Assembly: GCA_938074445.1 (NCBI GenBank)
Contig: CALJEK010000005.1
Location: 19,066-83,065, forward strand
Reading direction: 5' to 3'
DNA: 64,000 nucleotides
DNA from: Candidatus Kryptoniota bacterium
GTDB lineage: Bacteria; Bacteroidota; Ignavibacteria; Kryptoniales; Kryptoniaceae
Part shown: positions 25,709 to 35,100 of the stretch, one piece after another
Layout of the letters: the number at the start of each line of letters is the position of its first letter
Position numbering within the stretch: the stretch's first letter is position 1
Program-made: the position numbers and the translations under genes
The notes under the pieces: generated by a model
Told to the model about the DNA's origin: nothing
Databases searched by the model: none
The model's input: the letters and a program-made list of their open reading frames with translations, nothing else

Positions 25709-27262
25709 TTAGTTTAATTTTAAATATTTTTGCGGGTTCCTTTTAAACTTCTCCATATCAGATTTCATGCAAAAATAATATCGTTTCCCCTCATAAACGT
25801 ATGAAAGCTCTTCGTCAGGCTCTATCTCCATACCACAAACAGGGTCGATAACTTTGCCCATTACTTTAGATTTTGTCTCTTTCTCTTGATGTTTATGAGA
25901 TTCGGGCTTTGACTTTTTCACTTGCTCCTTTAATTTTTCCTCTTCTTCATGCTTATGTTCTTCCAACTTTTCAGGCTTGCTTTCCTCTGGAAGCATGCTC
26001 CCATGCTGGTGCGTCAATCCAGCAAGCGCAGATTTGAGATTGCTTTCTGAGTCTATAAGAAAGTGTGATGATGTAACTATGTTCTGATTTTCATGTAAAC
26101 CTTCAAGCACTTGATAATAACCATCGGCGAGAACGCCAAGCTTGACTTCAACCGATTTAAATCTTCCTCCACCAAGTGCAACAACCACAATATCACGCTT
26201 TCCTGTTCTTATCACCGATTGTTCAGGGACTACAAGAGCATCTATGGCAACCTTAGATTTGATATTAACATTCACATACATATCGGGCTTAAGCAGATAC
26301 CCGGGATTTTCAAATTCAAGTCGTATCTTTACTGTTCTTGTTTCAGGTTGAAGGAAGGGATAAATATAGACGACTTTTCCCTTTAAAGTTTTTCCCGGAA
26401 TATAAGAAAGCTCAACCTCGGCTTCTTCTCCAACTCTCACCCAAGGTAATTCATATTCATACACATCAGCGTAAACCCAAATAGTCGACAAATTTACGAT
26501 TCTCATCAAATTCATACCCTGCGCCACCTTTGTTCCAAGAAAAATATTTTTCTCAAGAACAACCCCATCAACTGGAGAATAAAAGATTAATGTTTTTCTG
26601 ACCCGTTTTGTGCTTTCAAGCTCTTTTATCTGCTCCTCAGTCACATCCCAATAAAGGAGTCGTTTACGAGCACTTTCTACAAGTTGATTTGCACCCTCAA
26701 TTATATACGGGTCCTTGCTACCAGAAACATTTTCTCTATAATTTATCGCTTGAAGATACTCCTCCTGCGCGGTGACAAGTTCAGGGCTATAGACTTCAAA
26801 CAACGGTTCACCCTTGCGAACAAATTTACCTGTATAATCAACATAAAGTTTTTCTATCCACCCAGAAATTTTAGTTGTGAGAACTACAATTTTTGTCTCA
26901 TCATAGTCAACCCTTCCAACAGTCCTTATCGTTTTGGTTAATTTCATTCTTTTTACAGGTTCAATTCTAACCCCTATGTTTTGAACTATTGTCGGGTCAA
27001 TCCTAATAACCCCGGGTTCAGTTTCTTCTTCACCTTCATAAACGGGAACAAGGTCCATCCCGCAATCGGGGGCTTTTCCTGGCTTATCGCTTGTAATCCA
27101 CGGATGCATCGGATCTTTGTAGTAAAGAATCTTTCGCTCCGACTTCATATCACCTTTAGGGTTTTCGCTACGAGAAAAATCAAACCATCTCGCGAGAAAA
27201 TACCCAATTAAGATAGAAATAACTGCGACGGCAACGATCGTTAAAATATGTCTTATGTTCAT
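25709..27262 (-). CDS. cusB: CusB-type periplasmic adaptor with terminal metal-binding domains
   Basis: 517 aa. An N-terminal anchor helix (about 5-25) is followed by a heavy-metal-binding motif DPMHPW...APDCGMDLVP (about 51-73), the membrane-fusion core (lipoyl/hairpin parts near 115-240, beta-barrel after) and a His/Glu/Lys-rich linker (about 410-465). The C-terminus (about 468-517) is a YHS domain with DPVCGM and YYFCMKSDMEKF. The adaptor links CusA to the TolC-like channel; the extra domains probably capture or hand over copper or silver. Having both an N-terminal HMBD and a C-terminal YHS in one adaptor is notable. Operon: 30 bases after cusC, nine before cusA. Confidence 0.92.
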   Translation of the reverse strand: MNIRHILTIVAVAVISILIGYFLARWFDFSRSENPKGDMKSERKILYYKDPMHPWITSDKPGKAPDCGMDLVPVYEGEEETEPGVIRIDPTIVQNIGVRIEPVKRMKLTKTIRTVGRVDYDETKIVVLTTKISGWIEKLYVDYTGKFVRKGEPLFEVYSPELVTAQEEYLQAINYRENVSGSKDPYIIEGANQLVESARKRLLYWDVTEEQIKELESTKRVRKTLIFYSPVDGVVLEKNIFLGTKVAQGMNLMRIVNLSTIWVYADVYEYELPWVRVGEEAEVELSYIPGKTLKGKVVYIYPFLQPETRTVKIRLEFENPGYLLKPDMYVNVNIKSKVAIDALVVPEQSVIRTGKRDIVVVALGGGRFKSVEVKLGVLADGYYQVLEGLHENQNIVTSSHFLIDSESNLKSALAGLTHQHGSMLPEESKPEKLEEHKHEEEEKLKEQVKKSKPESHKHQEKETKSKVMGKVIDPVCGMEIEPDEELSYVYEGKRYYFCMKSDMEKFKRNPQKYLKLN

Positions 27263-27292
27263 CTTCTTCTGCTTTGTTTGTTTTAAATTCTT

Positions 27293-28531
27293 TTAAAATA
27301 GCCTCGTTCCAGCTATCATCTCAAGCTCGGCAAGTTTCGAATGATAATCCGAAAATGTTTTTTCATATTGGATTTGATAACTGTAAAGCGACATAAAGTT
27401 ATCAACAAGGGTCATAAAATCAATTTTCCCAACTTGATATCCAACAAGCCCAATGTTTAAATTTTGCATAGCCTGAGGTATCAGACCATTTTTGTAAAGG
27501 TCAATCAATCTAACATCTTTTTCAATTTTGTTAAGTGTTTCCCGAATCACTTTTGAAATTTCATTTTTCATCGCAAGATATTTTGCTTCGGATTGTGATA
27601 TGGAAATTTCTGCTTCTTGAATTTTTAAGTTTTGCTTCCGCCAGAAAAATATAGGGAGATTCATCCCGACCGAGAAACTTAACATATCAAACGCCTTCAT
27701 TCCAGATGGATCAATCGCTGAACGCACCCCATAAGAAAATTTAATCTCAAAATCAGGTATCAATTCCTTCCTTGCTAATTGGCTCATAACTTTATCCTTC
27801 TCAATCATTTTCCCCATAGCAACTAACATAGGGTTATTCTCTAAAGCAATCTTTTCAATTTCATCAAAGTCCTTTGTAAATTCGACAAACTGCATCTCAT
27901 CAGGCACATAAACCGAATCCATTGGCTTTCTATAAAGCAGGGCATTAAAGCGCGCTATTACATCTTTTCTTTCCGTCTCCATTTTTATAAGTTCATCTCT
28001 CATCTTTGATAGTTCAACCTGCGCCTTTAAAACATCCTGTTGAATTCCTTGCCCTGTTGCAAATCTTGTTGATGCTATCTTTACAAAATCTTTCAAAAGG
28101 TCAATACTTCTTTTCGTTATCTCAATCGCCCTTGTCATATAGTAGATTTCAAAATAAAGCATCTTAACACTTGCGATAACCTCAAGTCGCTTTGATTCGT
28201 AAATTTCTTTCGCTATCTCATAATCTTTCTCCGCCATCCTTCCCATCAGAGAATATTTCTCCGGATACATCAGCATTTGCGAAATCCCGACCTCTTTCAT
28301 CGTCATCATATCTGACCTGAAGTTCAGGTTTGTAGGTAAATTTATTACTCCAATCATTAAAATTGGATCGGACGGAGTGCTTACTTGTTTAATTCTTTTA
28401 GCTATCGCTTCAATTTGAAGTTTATATGCTTTTAACTCCTGATTGTTTTCCAGAGCGATCTTAACATAATCCTCAAGAGTTTGAGAAATGGCGATGTTAA
28501 CGAACAAACACAGCAAGATTAAAACTTTCAT
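27293..28531 (-). CDS. cusC: TolC-family outer-membrane efflux protein (CusC role)
   Basis: 412 aa with a signal peptide (about 1-16, AISQ) and two long helical repeats typical of TolC-like channels (FATGQGIQQDVLKAQVEL near residue 155; LVGYQVGKIDFMTLVDNF near 365). It would form the trimeric exit duct of the CusCBA pump. First gene of the operon. No lipobox is visible, unlike E. coli CusC. The upstream region lacks the N17 sigma-70 promoter seen elsewhere, which would fit activator control or readthrough from the small Cys-rich gene. Confidence 0.9.
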   Translation of the reverse strand: MKVLILLCLFVNIAISQTLEDYVKIALENNQELKAYKLQIEAIAKRIKQVSTPSDPILMIGVINLPTNLNFRSDMMTMKEVGISQMLMYPEKYSLMGRMAEKDYEIAKEIYESKRLEVIASVKMLYFEIYYMTRAIEITKRSIDLLKDFVKIASTRFATGQGIQQDVLKAQVELSKMRDELIKMETERKDVIARFNALLYRKPMDSVYVPDEMQFVEFTKDFDEIEKIALENNPMLVAMGKMIEKDKVMSQLARKELIPDFEIKFSYGVRSAIDPSGMKAFDMLSFSVGMNLPIFFWRKQNLKIQEAEISISQSEAKYLAMKNEISKVIRETLNKIEKDVRLIDLYKNGLIPQAMQNLNIGLVGYQVGKIDFMTLVDNFMSLYSYQIQYEKTFSDYHSKLAELEMIAGTRLF

Positions 28532-28585
28532 AGTTCTAAAATTTTTTATTTTTCAAATTTTTACCACGAATTGTTTAAAACTGCC

Positions 28586-28616
28586 ACAAAAAGACAAAAC
28601 ACGAGCCGTTGTCTTT
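28586..28616 (-). terminator. Probable terminator or attenuator before cusC
   Basis: Perfect 8-bp inverted repeat AAAGACAA/TTGTCTTT (28590-28597 and 28609-28616) with an 11-base loop; on the minus strand it runs into TTTTTG. It lies about 60 bases after the Cys-rich gene and about 55 before cusC, so it may separate or attenuate them. Its AT-rich stem could instead be an operator. Confidence 0.5.
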
Positions 28617-28675
28617 GATCAAAAACTAACCCACTTTGAGAATCTATTTCATTAGAGAAATGGGAACAGAAACGA

Positions 28676-29062
28676 TCAAATTAAAAGGGAAGAGTTCAAA
28701 ATCGGGAGGTCGAGTTTTGGTGGTGAAATGGGGTGAAAATTAAAAGTTGGCAACGCAATAAGATTTGGAGGAACAGTTTCTTCAGTTTTTAGATTTACTT
28801 GAATTGAAATTAGTTTTAAAGCATCGTTTTTAAAACTCACGAAATCTTGAACTTTTTCTTTCTCAAGCTTCTTCTCAGAACAGCACGGCATTCTCTCTTG
28901 CGATATCGAAGCAAAATCATCTTCTTTAACTTCGCATACACAGGAATCAAATGCATCATCCCCCGGCATTTTCATTTGACACATTGATATGACATTTGAA
29001 AATTGAACGGTTCCCATCAAAAATACAACCAAAATCAATATGTGCAAAAGGTTCTTAATCAT
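28676..29062 (-). CDS. Small exported Cys-rich protein next to cus operon
   Basis: 128 aa with an N-terminal signal or anchor (about 1-25). Cysteines stand at MCQM, SCVCEV and MPCCSEK, followed by a Pro-rich tail (ETVPPNLIALPTF, HPISPPKL). This layout recalls the small HYC_CC_PP-type proteins seen near metal genes in Bacteroidota, though the HYC part is here only SMC. A periplasmic copper/silver chaperone or sensor is a plausible inference from the Met/Cys pattern and position upstream of cusCBA. A promoter with an overlapping palindrome precedes it. Confidence 0.65.
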   Translation of the reverse strand: MIKNLLHILILVVFLMGTVQFSNVISMCQMKMPGDDAFDSCVCEVKEDDFASISQERMPCCSEKKLEKEKVQDFVSFKNDALKLISIQVNLKTEETVPPNLIALPTFNFHPISPPKLDLPILNSSLLI

Positions 29063-29093
29063 AGCAAAAATTCAAATTTTTCAAACTACCACA

Positions 29094-29114
29094 AGTTAAA
29101 ACAAAATTTTAACT
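29094..29114. promoter_or_regulatory. Operator-like palindrome overlapping a -10 box
   Basis: AGTTAAAA-CAAAA-TTTTAACT, eight perfect pairs in 21 bp, 32 bases upstream of the Cys-rich gene. It covers the proposed -10 box (29105-29110), the typical place for a repressor. It could also form a hairpin after panB, but there is no U-tract. Confidence 0.55.
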
Positions 29115-29133
29115 CTTGCAAGTTCCAAATCAA
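29105..29133 (-). promoter_or_regulatory. Possible promoter of the Cys-rich gene (TTGATT-N17-AAAATT)
   Basis: Minus-strand -35 TTGATT at 29128-29133 (overlapping the end of panB) and -10 AAAATT at 29105-29110 with a 17-base spacer. The imperfect -10 lies inside the AGTTAAAA palindrome, which suits a regulated promoter. Confidence 0.45.
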
Positions 29134-29933
29134 TAAGATTCACTTTCACTGGGGAATTTGCCAGCTTTCACATCGGAAATATAATTTTTAAATGCATCCT
29201 TTATAATTTTTGAAAGTTCAGCGTATCTTCTCACAAACTTCGGCTTAAATTCTTCAAACAACCCAAGCATATCATAAACCACGAGGACTTGACCATCACA
29301 ATGTGGACCTGCGCCAATTCCAATTGTTGGGATTGAAACCGATGAAGTAATTTTCCGTGCGAGTTCCGATGGTATTTTCTCAAGGACTATGGAAAAAGCA
29401 CCTGCGGATTCAAGCGCTTTTGCATCATTTAAAATTTTATCGGCTTCCCTTTCTTCAACCCCGCGCACATCATATCCACCAAATTTATGGATGCTTTGCG
29501 GAGTTAACCCGAGATGTCCCATAACAGGGATACCAACGCTTGTTAATCTATAAACAACCTCCAAAATTTCACTCCCACCCTCAAGCTTAACCCCGCTTGC
29601 ACACGTCTCTTTTAAAACCCTCCCGCAATTTCTAACCGCTTCCTCAATGCTAACCTGATAAGAAAGAAAAGGCATATCAACTACCACCATCGCTCTCTTA
29701 ACCCCTCTGCACACCGCTTTGGCGTGATAGATCATATTCTCAAGAGTGACTGGCAAAGTTGTCTCATGACCCTGAAAAACATTTCCAAGAGAATCGCCAA
29801 CCAAAATAATGTCAATCCCCGATTCGTCAAGCAATTTAGCAATTAAAAAATCATAGGCTGTCAACATAGCAATTTTTTCGCCCCGATTCTTCATATCAAG
29901 CAAAGTCTTCGTCGTCACCTTCTTCGCACTCAT
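29130..29933 (-). CDS. panB: Ketopantoate hydroxymethyltransferase
   Basis: 267 aa TIM-barrel enzyme that adds a hydroxymethyl group from methylene-THF to 2-oxoisovalerate, the first step of pantothenate synthesis. Seen: [27 protein letters not shown] with the Mg ligand Asp, [11 protein letters not shown], and [16 protein letters not shown]. Full length. The start overlaps the stop of the LipM-like gene by four bases. It is the last gene of the long uppS-to-panB leftward run; no terminator is obvious behind it. Its place behind lipid A genes is not mechanistically expected and probably reflects operon growth. Confidence 0.95.
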   Translation of the reverse strand: MSAKKVTTKTLLDMKNRGEKIAMLTAYDFLIAKLLDESGIDIILVGDSLGNVFQGHETTLPVTLENMIYHAKAVCRGVKRAMVVVDMPFLSYQVSIEEAVRNCGRVLKETCASGVKLEGGSEILEVVYRLTSVGIPVMGHLGLTPQSIHKFGGYDVRGVEEREADKILNDAKALESAGAFSIVLEKIPSELARKITSSVSIPTIGIGAGPHCDGQVLVVYDMLGLFEEFKPKFVRRYAELSKIIKDAFKNYISDVKAGKFPSESESY

Positions 29934-30697
29934 AAAATCATCTCTAATAACTTTGTTTCACTTATTTCCTCGAAACTTATACCGTACTCAATTTTAAATC
30001 CTCTTTTCAGAGAATCCGCGACCTCCTCAAAGCTTACACTGCGCCCGAGAATTTCATTTAAACAGATTGTCTTTTTTTCAATTTCCGATTTCATCTTCTC
30101 GATCAAATCAGGCGAATCAGTTTTTAAGAATTCTGGCAACTTCTTATGAAATTCCCCAATCAAAATTGAACCATGCTGAAGGACGACATCCCCATATCTT
30201 CTCTGCGCACTCCCAACGACTTTTCTACCCGCGAAATGTATCTCATACTTTGCCGAAGTAGCAAAGCATGGAATAGAGCTAAATTGTTTGTAAATCTTTG
30301 AAAAATTAGGTTGCGACTTCTCAAACTCAAACTTCGCGCCGAGCAAACTTAAACCCCTTGCTATTCCTCGACTTAACAAATCATAAACTTCAAGAACGGT
30401 TTTCCCCGTCGCATCCACAACTATTGAATATGTTAACTCCTCGGAATGAAATACAGCTCTACCACCCGTAGGTCTTCTGACAAAACCAAACCCCGCCTCT
30501 TTTATCTTCTCAAGGTCAAAAACAGACTCATCCTGATTATATCCAATCGAAATTGTATAAGGTTTCCAACCATAAACCCTCAGCACAGGACCTATTTTGC
30601 CTTTACTAAAAAGATAAACCAAACCTCTGTCAAAGTTCATATTAAATTCACCATCGCGAAATCCCGTGTTCAAAAATAGCCATTTTCTACTTATCAT
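29930..30697 (-). CDS. LipM-like octanoyl/lipoyl transferase (BPL/LplA/LipB family)
   Basis: 255 aa. The fold motifs [11 protein letters not shown] (about 75-85) and [22 protein letters not shown] are those of lipoate-protein ligase A and its octanoyltransferase relatives. A cysteine in [12 protein letters not shown] sits where LipM of Bacillus has its catalytic Cys, so an octanoyl-ACP:protein transferase is more likely than an ATP-dependent ligase. It would supply the lipoyl arms used by dihydrolipoamide dehydrogenase. It overlaps lpxA by 11 bases and panB by four. Confidence 0.8.
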   Translation of the reverse strand: MISRKWLFLNTGFRDGEFNMNFDRGLVYLFSKGKIGPVLRVYGWKPYTISIGYNQDESVFDLEKIKEAGFGFVRRPTGGRAVFHSEELTYSIVVDATGKTVLEVYDLLSRGIARGLSLLGAKFEFEKSQPNFSKIYKQFSSIPCFATSAKYEIHFAGRKVVGSAQRRYGDVVLQHGSILIGEFHKKLPEFLKTDSPDLIEKMKSEIEKKTICLNEILGRSVSFEEVADSLKRGFKIEYGISFEEISETKLLEMIL

Positions 30698-31481
30698 ACG
30701 GACCTCTAATTATTCCTCGCTGACTTGATTCAATGAAGTTGATTATGTTTCTTACCTCAGGAATTAATAAACTTTCTTCTTCTTTCAATTTTTTCAATGC
30801 CTGCGAGACATTCAAATTTGCTTGATAAATTATCCTGTAAGCCTGCTCAATCTTTGCGATTGTTTCGGCTGGAAAATTTCTCCTTTTTAAACCAACAATA
30901 TTCAAGCCTTCAAATTGCAACGGTTCTCTCGCAGCCATTATATACGGAGGGACATCTTTTGGAACACGCCATCCTCCACCAACAATCGAATGTTGCCCAA
31001 TCCGAACAAATTGATGCACAGGAACAAGCCCCCCAATCACAACATAATCTTCAACCACAACATGTCCACCGAGGTTGACCGCATTTGCCATAATCACATT
31101 GTTTCCAATGACACAATCATGAGCCACATGCACATAAGCCATAAGAAGACAGTTGCTCCCTATTACAGTTTTCCCAGAATGAGCTGTCCCTCTGTTCAGG
31201 GTGCAAAATTCACGAATCGTAGTGTTATCTCCAATTTCAAGCGTTGTCTCTTCACCTTTAAATTTCAAATCCTGAGGAATCGAGCCAATCGAAGCTCCAT
31301 GAAAAATTTTGCAATTTTTCCCTATCCTTGTCCCATATCCGATGAAAACATTTGAACCAATGGTTGTGCCATCCCCAATTACAACATTATCTTCGATTAC
31401 AGTGAAAGGACCAATTTTAACATCTTCCCCGATTTGAACATTTGGACTGACAACCGCTCGAGGGTCAATATAGGTGCTCAT
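30687..31481 (-). CDS. lpxA: UDP-N-acetylglucosamine acyltransferase
   Basis: 264 aa left-handed beta-helix built of hexapeptide repeats (for example VQIGEDVKIGPFTVIEDN, NVIMANAVNLGGHVVVEDY). It transfers the first hydroxyacyl chain to UDP-GlcNAc in lipid A synthesis. The catalytic His lies in MAYVHVAHDCVIGN, and the C-terminal helical part starts near residue 195 (GLNIVGLKRRNF), as in E. coli LpxA. It overlaps the end of lpxC-fabZ by four bases. Confidence 0.95.
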   Translation of the reverse strand: MSTYIDPRAVVSPNVQIGEDVKIGPFTVIEDNVVIGDGTTIGSNVFIGYGTRIGKNCKIFHGASIGSIPQDLKFKGEETTLEIGDNTTIREFCTLNRGTAHSGKTVIGSNCLLMAYVHVAHDCVIGNNVIMANAVNLGGHVVVEDYVVIGGLVPVHQFVRIGQHSIVGGGWRVPKDVPPYIMAAREPLQFEGLNIVGLKRRNFPAETIAKIEQAYRIIYQANLNVSQALKKLKEEESLLIPEVRNIINFIESSQRGIIRGPYDK

Positions 31482-32914
31482 GATTCTTTCACAGAACTTT
31501 GTTCAACAGATGTTAATTCAGTTTTTGTAACTATGGCTGCCATCATCTCCGCTTCGGCTACAAGTTTTCCATCAACATAAGCTTTGCCTCGCATAGTGCA
31601 ATATTTACTTCTTCTATCAACCATTTCAACCTCAAAAACGAGCGTATCACCCGGAAATACGGGCTTTCTAAATTTTGCTTCTTTTATAGCCATGAAATAG
31701 ACATACTTATTATCCATGTTCTCTTCCCCATTTAAGAGCAAAATTCCTCCGGTTTGAGCCATCCCTTCAATTATTAAAACACCTGGCATTATCGGATGCC
31801 CGGGGAAGTGACCTTGAAAGAAAAATTCATTTCCAGTCACATTCTTAACACCAACTATTTTCTCGCCCATCGTGAAGTCAACTATTTTATCAACAAGAAG
31901 AAATGGATAACGATGTGGCAAAATTCTTTGAATTGCGTTTATATCAAAAACCACCCCCTCCTTCTTTTCAAACTGATATCGCCTGACGAGTTTCTTCTGT
32001 AGATAAAGTTTTCTTATCTTTTTCACAAATTCAATATTGCTTGCATGCCCAGGTCTTGCAGCAAGGATTTGTGCTTTCATCGGCGCCCCAACAAGCGCAA
32101 GATCCCCCAGAAGGTCAAGCAACTTATGTCTGGCTGGCTCGTTCTTAAATCTCAAAGGCTTATTATTTAAAACTCCATTGCTCCCAAGAAATACAACCTC
32201 GTTCAAGCCAAATTTCTTACTGAGTCTCTCTATCTCCTCCTGTGAAAGATTTTTGTCAACGATAACAATTGCATTGTCAAGATTCCCACCACGTATTAAT
32301 CCTTGATCATAAAGCATTTCGACCTCATGTAAGAAACAAAATGTCCTCGCTGGGGCAAACTCCGTTACAAATTCCTTCTCAAGCGAGAACAATCCAGTAT
32401 GCTGACTACCAAGGGCTGGATTTTTATAGTCAATCATTATAGTTATTCTAAAATCATCAAGCGGTAGAGCTGCGATATCAACCCCTTTGCTTTCATCCGA
32501 ATACAAAATCGCTTGATCTATGATCAAATAATCCTTAGGCTCATCCTGTTTTTCAATCCCAGCCTCCAAAAGCGCATCAACAAACGGCTTTGCACTCCCA
32601 TCGCCAACAGGCGGTTCAATTGAATCAAGCTCGATTAAAATATTATCAATCTGAAGCCCTGCAACTGCCGCAAGAACATGCTCAACAGTATAAATTCTAA
32701 CATCCCCAATCCCAAGTGTTGTCCCTCGACTTACATCAACAACATACTCAATAAGCGCGGGGATCTCAGGTGCTCCGCCAAGGTCTACCCTTTTAAATCT
32801 TATACCATGATTTGGCGGAGCTGGCTTGAAAGTTATCGTGCAATACTCCCCAGTGTGTAAACCAACACCTGATAAACTCACAGGCTTCTTTATTGTTTGC
32901 TGCTGTACTAACAT
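31478..32914 (-). CDS. lpxC/fabZ: Bifunctional LpxC-FabZ
   Basis: 478 aa fusion. Residues 1-305 are UDP-3-O-acyl-GlcNAc deacetylase: zinc ligands H79 (VEHVLAA), H263 and D267 (HKLLDLLGD), and H290 (PGHASN) as the general acid. Residues about 320-465 are 3-hydroxyacyl-ACP dehydratase: LPHRYPFLLVDK, then GHFPGHPIMPGVLIIE with H369 and E383. The fusion couples the committed lipid A step to the enzyme competing for the same hydroxyacyl-ACP pool. It is typical of Bacteroidota/Chlorobiota and supports the assignment of the organism. SD GGAGGT precedes the ATG. Confidence 0.97.
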   Translation of the reverse strand: MLVQQQTIKKPVSLSGVGLHTGEYCTITFKPAPPNHGIRFKRVDLGGAPEIPALIEYVVDVSRGTTLGIGDVRIYTVEHVLAAVAGLQIDNILIELDSIEPPVGDGSAKPFVDALLEAGIEKQDEPKDYLIIDQAILYSDESKGVDIAALPLDDFRITIMIDYKNPALGSQHTGLFSLEKEFVTEFAPARTFCFLHEVEMLYDQGLIRGGNLDNAIVIVDKNLSQEEIERLSKKFGLNEVVFLGSNGVLNNKPLRFKNEPARHKLLDLLGDLALVGAPMKAQILAARPGHASNIEFVKKIRKLYLQKKLVRRYQFEKKEGVVFDINAIQRILPHRYPFLLVDKIVDFTMGEKIVGVKNVTGNEFFFQGHFPGHPIMPGVLIIEGMAQTGGILLLNGEENMDNKYVYFMAIKEAKFRKPVFPGDTLVFEVEMVDRRSKYCTMRGKAYVDGKLVAEAEMMAAIVTKTELTSVEQSSVKES

Positions 32915-32973
32915 AGCCCTACCTCCAAATCTAAATTTTTTTGTTTAACATTGATTCCAAAAGAATTCGAAAA

Positions 32974-34008
32974 TTAACCTCCCGAAATGATCTTCCCAAC
33001 CTTTTCCTTCAAATCGCGAAACTCCTTTATCAACTCTGGAAGTTGCCTTATCGCTCCTTCTATCCTCAATGCAATCGAATGCTCCCGCGCTGGATAACCA
33101 AAATAAACTTTGCCCGGTTCCGTAATCGACTTCGATACCCCGGATTGCGCTGCTATCGTCGTTCTATCTGCGATCTCAATATGCCCAACTATCCCAACTT
33201 GACCAGCAAGCACACAATTCTTCCCAATCTTCGTGCTTCCTGCAATTCCCGTCTGCGCTGCTATGACCGTGTTTTCACCAATTACAACATTATGGGCTAT
33301 TTGAATTAAATTATCAAGCTTCGCACCTCGCTTTATCACCGTCTCACCGAGAGTTGCTCTATCAATTGAACAATTTGACCCAATTTCAACATCATCTTCA
33401 ATTACAACTATTCCAATCTGAGGTATTTTCTCATACGTGCCATCAGGTCTTGGGACAAAACCAAACCCGTCACTGCCAACAACAGTTCCAGAGTGAATTA
33501 TAACTCTGTTCCCAATTTTGCACCCGTGATAAATCGTCACATTGGGATAAATCAAAACATCACTCCCTATTTCAACATCATTTCCAATCACAACCCCAGG
33601 CATTATCACAGTGTTATCCCCTATCTTTGCCCTTTCCCCAACAACGACATTTGCGCCAATGCGAACATCTCTGCCAAGAATAGCACTTTTTGCGATAACC
33701 GCTGTAGGATGAATGCCTTCGGGTAAAAGTTCAACTGGTGGATTTAATAGCTTTAAAACCTTAACAAAAGCAAAGTAAGGTTCATCAACTACGAGTAACG
33801 CGACATCTTTCCTTCTTTTACTAAAATTTTTCCCAACTATCACCGCTGAGGCTTTCGTTGTCTCAAAAAACCTTTCATATTTCGGATTCGCAATAAATGT
33901 GATGTCACCCTCGGATGCATTTTGTATCTCTGCAACCCTCTTCACATCTATATTTCCCTCCCCAACCAACTCGCACTCTAAAATTTTAGCGATCTCTGAT
34001 AATTTCAT
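32974..34008 (-). CDS. lpxD: UDP-3-O-acylglucosamine N-acyltransferase
   Basis: 344 aa. An N-terminal uridine-binding domain (about 1-100) precedes the hexapeptide-repeat helix (GANVVVGERAKIGDNTVIMP and many more). The catalytic His lies in NLIQIAHNVVIGENT. A C-terminal helix (VGKIISGG) closes it. The enzyme adds the second hydroxyacyl chain in lipid A synthesis. It stands between the second OmpH gene (nine bases) and lpxC-fabZ (59 bases), matching the E. coli bamA-skp-lpxD-fabZ-lpxA order. Confidence 0.95.
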   Translation of the reverse strand: MKLSEIAKILECELVGEGNIDVKRVAEIQNASEGDITFIANPKYERFFETTKASAVIVGKNFSKRRKDVALLVVDEPYFAFVKVLKLLNPPVELLPEGIHPTAVIAKSAILGRDVRIGANVVVGERAKIGDNTVIMPGVVIGNDVEIGSDVLIYPNVTIYHGCKIGNRVIIHSGTVVGSDGFGFVPRPDGTYEKIPQIGIVVIEDDVEIGSNCSIDRATLGETVIKRGAKLDNLIQIAHNVVIGENTVIAAQTGIAGSTKIGKNCVLAGQVGIVGHIEIADRTTIAAQSGVSKSITEPGKVYFGYPAREHSIALRIEGAIRQLPELIKEFRDLKEKVGKIISGG

Positions 34009-34017
34009 AAACTAAAG

Positions 34018-34536
34018 TTACCTTATTTGTAAAAGTTTGTTCAATACCTTTTGAGTTAAATCATACTTTTCATTCGCATAAAGCAATAAAATCTCTCCAC
34101 TTTTATCGAAAACAAAATCGTAGCCTTCCTCAAGCGCAACTTCTTTTATCGCTTTAAAAATTTTATCCTGAATCGGTCTAATGATTTCAGCCTGTCTCCG
34201 ATAAAGTTCCCCATCTGGACCAAATTTCTGCATCTGAAAATCTGCAATTTTTTTATCAAGCTCCGTCAATTCCCTTTCCATCTGAGCCCTCGCTTCATCA
34301 GTTAAAATAAGTTTTCTTTTTTCGTATTCATCATATTTCGTTTTCCATTCGTCTCTCATCCTCTGAAGCTCTCCCTGCCATTGCTTAATAAGGTCATCGA
34401 TCCTTCGCTGTGCCTCTTGTGCTTCAGGAAGCTGCTTCATTATCGTCTCCGAATCAATATAGCCGATTTTAGACTGAGGGAATAAAAACCCAACAAAAAC
34501 TAAAGATAAAAACAGAGCCTTTGAAAATATTTTCAT
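34018..34536 (-). CDS. OmpH/Skp-family periplasmic chaperone (second copy)
   Basis: 172 aa: signal peptide (about 1-21, FLFPQS), IGYIDSETIMKQLPEAQ and a long coiled-coil hairpin (about 40-125) closing with FVFDKSGEILLLYANEKYDLT. Skp trimers hold unfolded outer-membrane proteins in the periplasm. It is similar in length and layout to the gene just upstream, whose stop overlaps its ATG by four bases, so the two arose by tandem duplication. Tandem OmpH genes behind bamA are common in Bacteroidota. Confidence 0.88.
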   Translation of the reverse strand: MKIFSKALFLSLVFVGFLFPQSKIGYIDSETIMKQLPEAQEAQRRIDDLIKQWQGELQRMRDEWKTKYDEYEKRKLILTDEARAQMERELTELDKKIADFQMQKFGPDGELYRRQAEIIRPIQDKIFKAIKEVALEEGYDFVFDKSGEILLLYANEKYDLTQKVLNKLLQIR

Positions 34537-35069
34537 CTAGATTTTGCTCCCCTCGTTAATTTATCAAGAACTTTAAACGTAATATCAAACTGCTTGTCGG
34601 CATAAAGCAAGACTATATCCCCAGCTTTATCAAAAACAAAGTTTAACTTCTCCTCTCTCGCCACATTTTCAATTGCATCGATAATTTTATCTCTCAACGG
34701 TTTTAATCTTTTTTCTCTTTCTTGCTCAAATTCACCCTGCGGACCAAGTTTTTGATTCCTGTATTCAAAAATTTTCTGCTCAAGTTCTATAATCTCCCGT
34801 TGCATTTGTTCCTTAGCCTGCGGATTTAACATTGCTTCTTTCTTTTGATATTCCTCAACCTTGCTCTGATAGGTTTTAATCATTTGATCATATTCACTTT
34901 GATACTTCTGCAAAAGGTTGTCGAGCTCTCTTTGAATTCTTTGAGCTTCGGGCAGCTGTTGTAAAATTACCTGCGAGTCGACATATCCAATTCTTACCCC
35001 TGTCTGTTGTGAATAAAGCGCCGTAATAAAAAGTAACGTAGATAAAAACAAAAAGATGTTTTTCTTCAT
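34533..35069 (-). CDS. OmpH/Skp-family periplasmic chaperone (first copy)
   Basis: 178 aa from the ATG at 35069, chosen for its signal peptide (MKKNIFLFLSTLLFITALYS) and GGAG seven bases upstream; the open frame continues 43 codons into the bamA end without a signal-like start. The mature chain has RIGYVDSQVILQQLPEAQ, a Gln/Glu-rich coiled coil, and FVFDKAGDIVLLYADKQFDIT. It is a periplasmic chaperone for BAM substrates, 31 bases after bamA. Confidence 0.88.
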   Translation of the reverse strand: MKKNIFLFLSTLLFITALYSQQTGVRIGYVDSQVILQQLPEAQRIQRELDNLLQKYQSEYDQMIKTYQSKVEEYQKKEAMLNPQAKEQMQREIIELEQKIFEYRNQKLGPQGEFEQEREKRLKPLRDKIIDAIENVAREEKLNFVFDKAGDIVLLYADKQFDITFKVLDKLTRGAKSR

Positions 35070-35100
35070 CAGGATTCTCCATATTTTGTTTACGTTTAAA

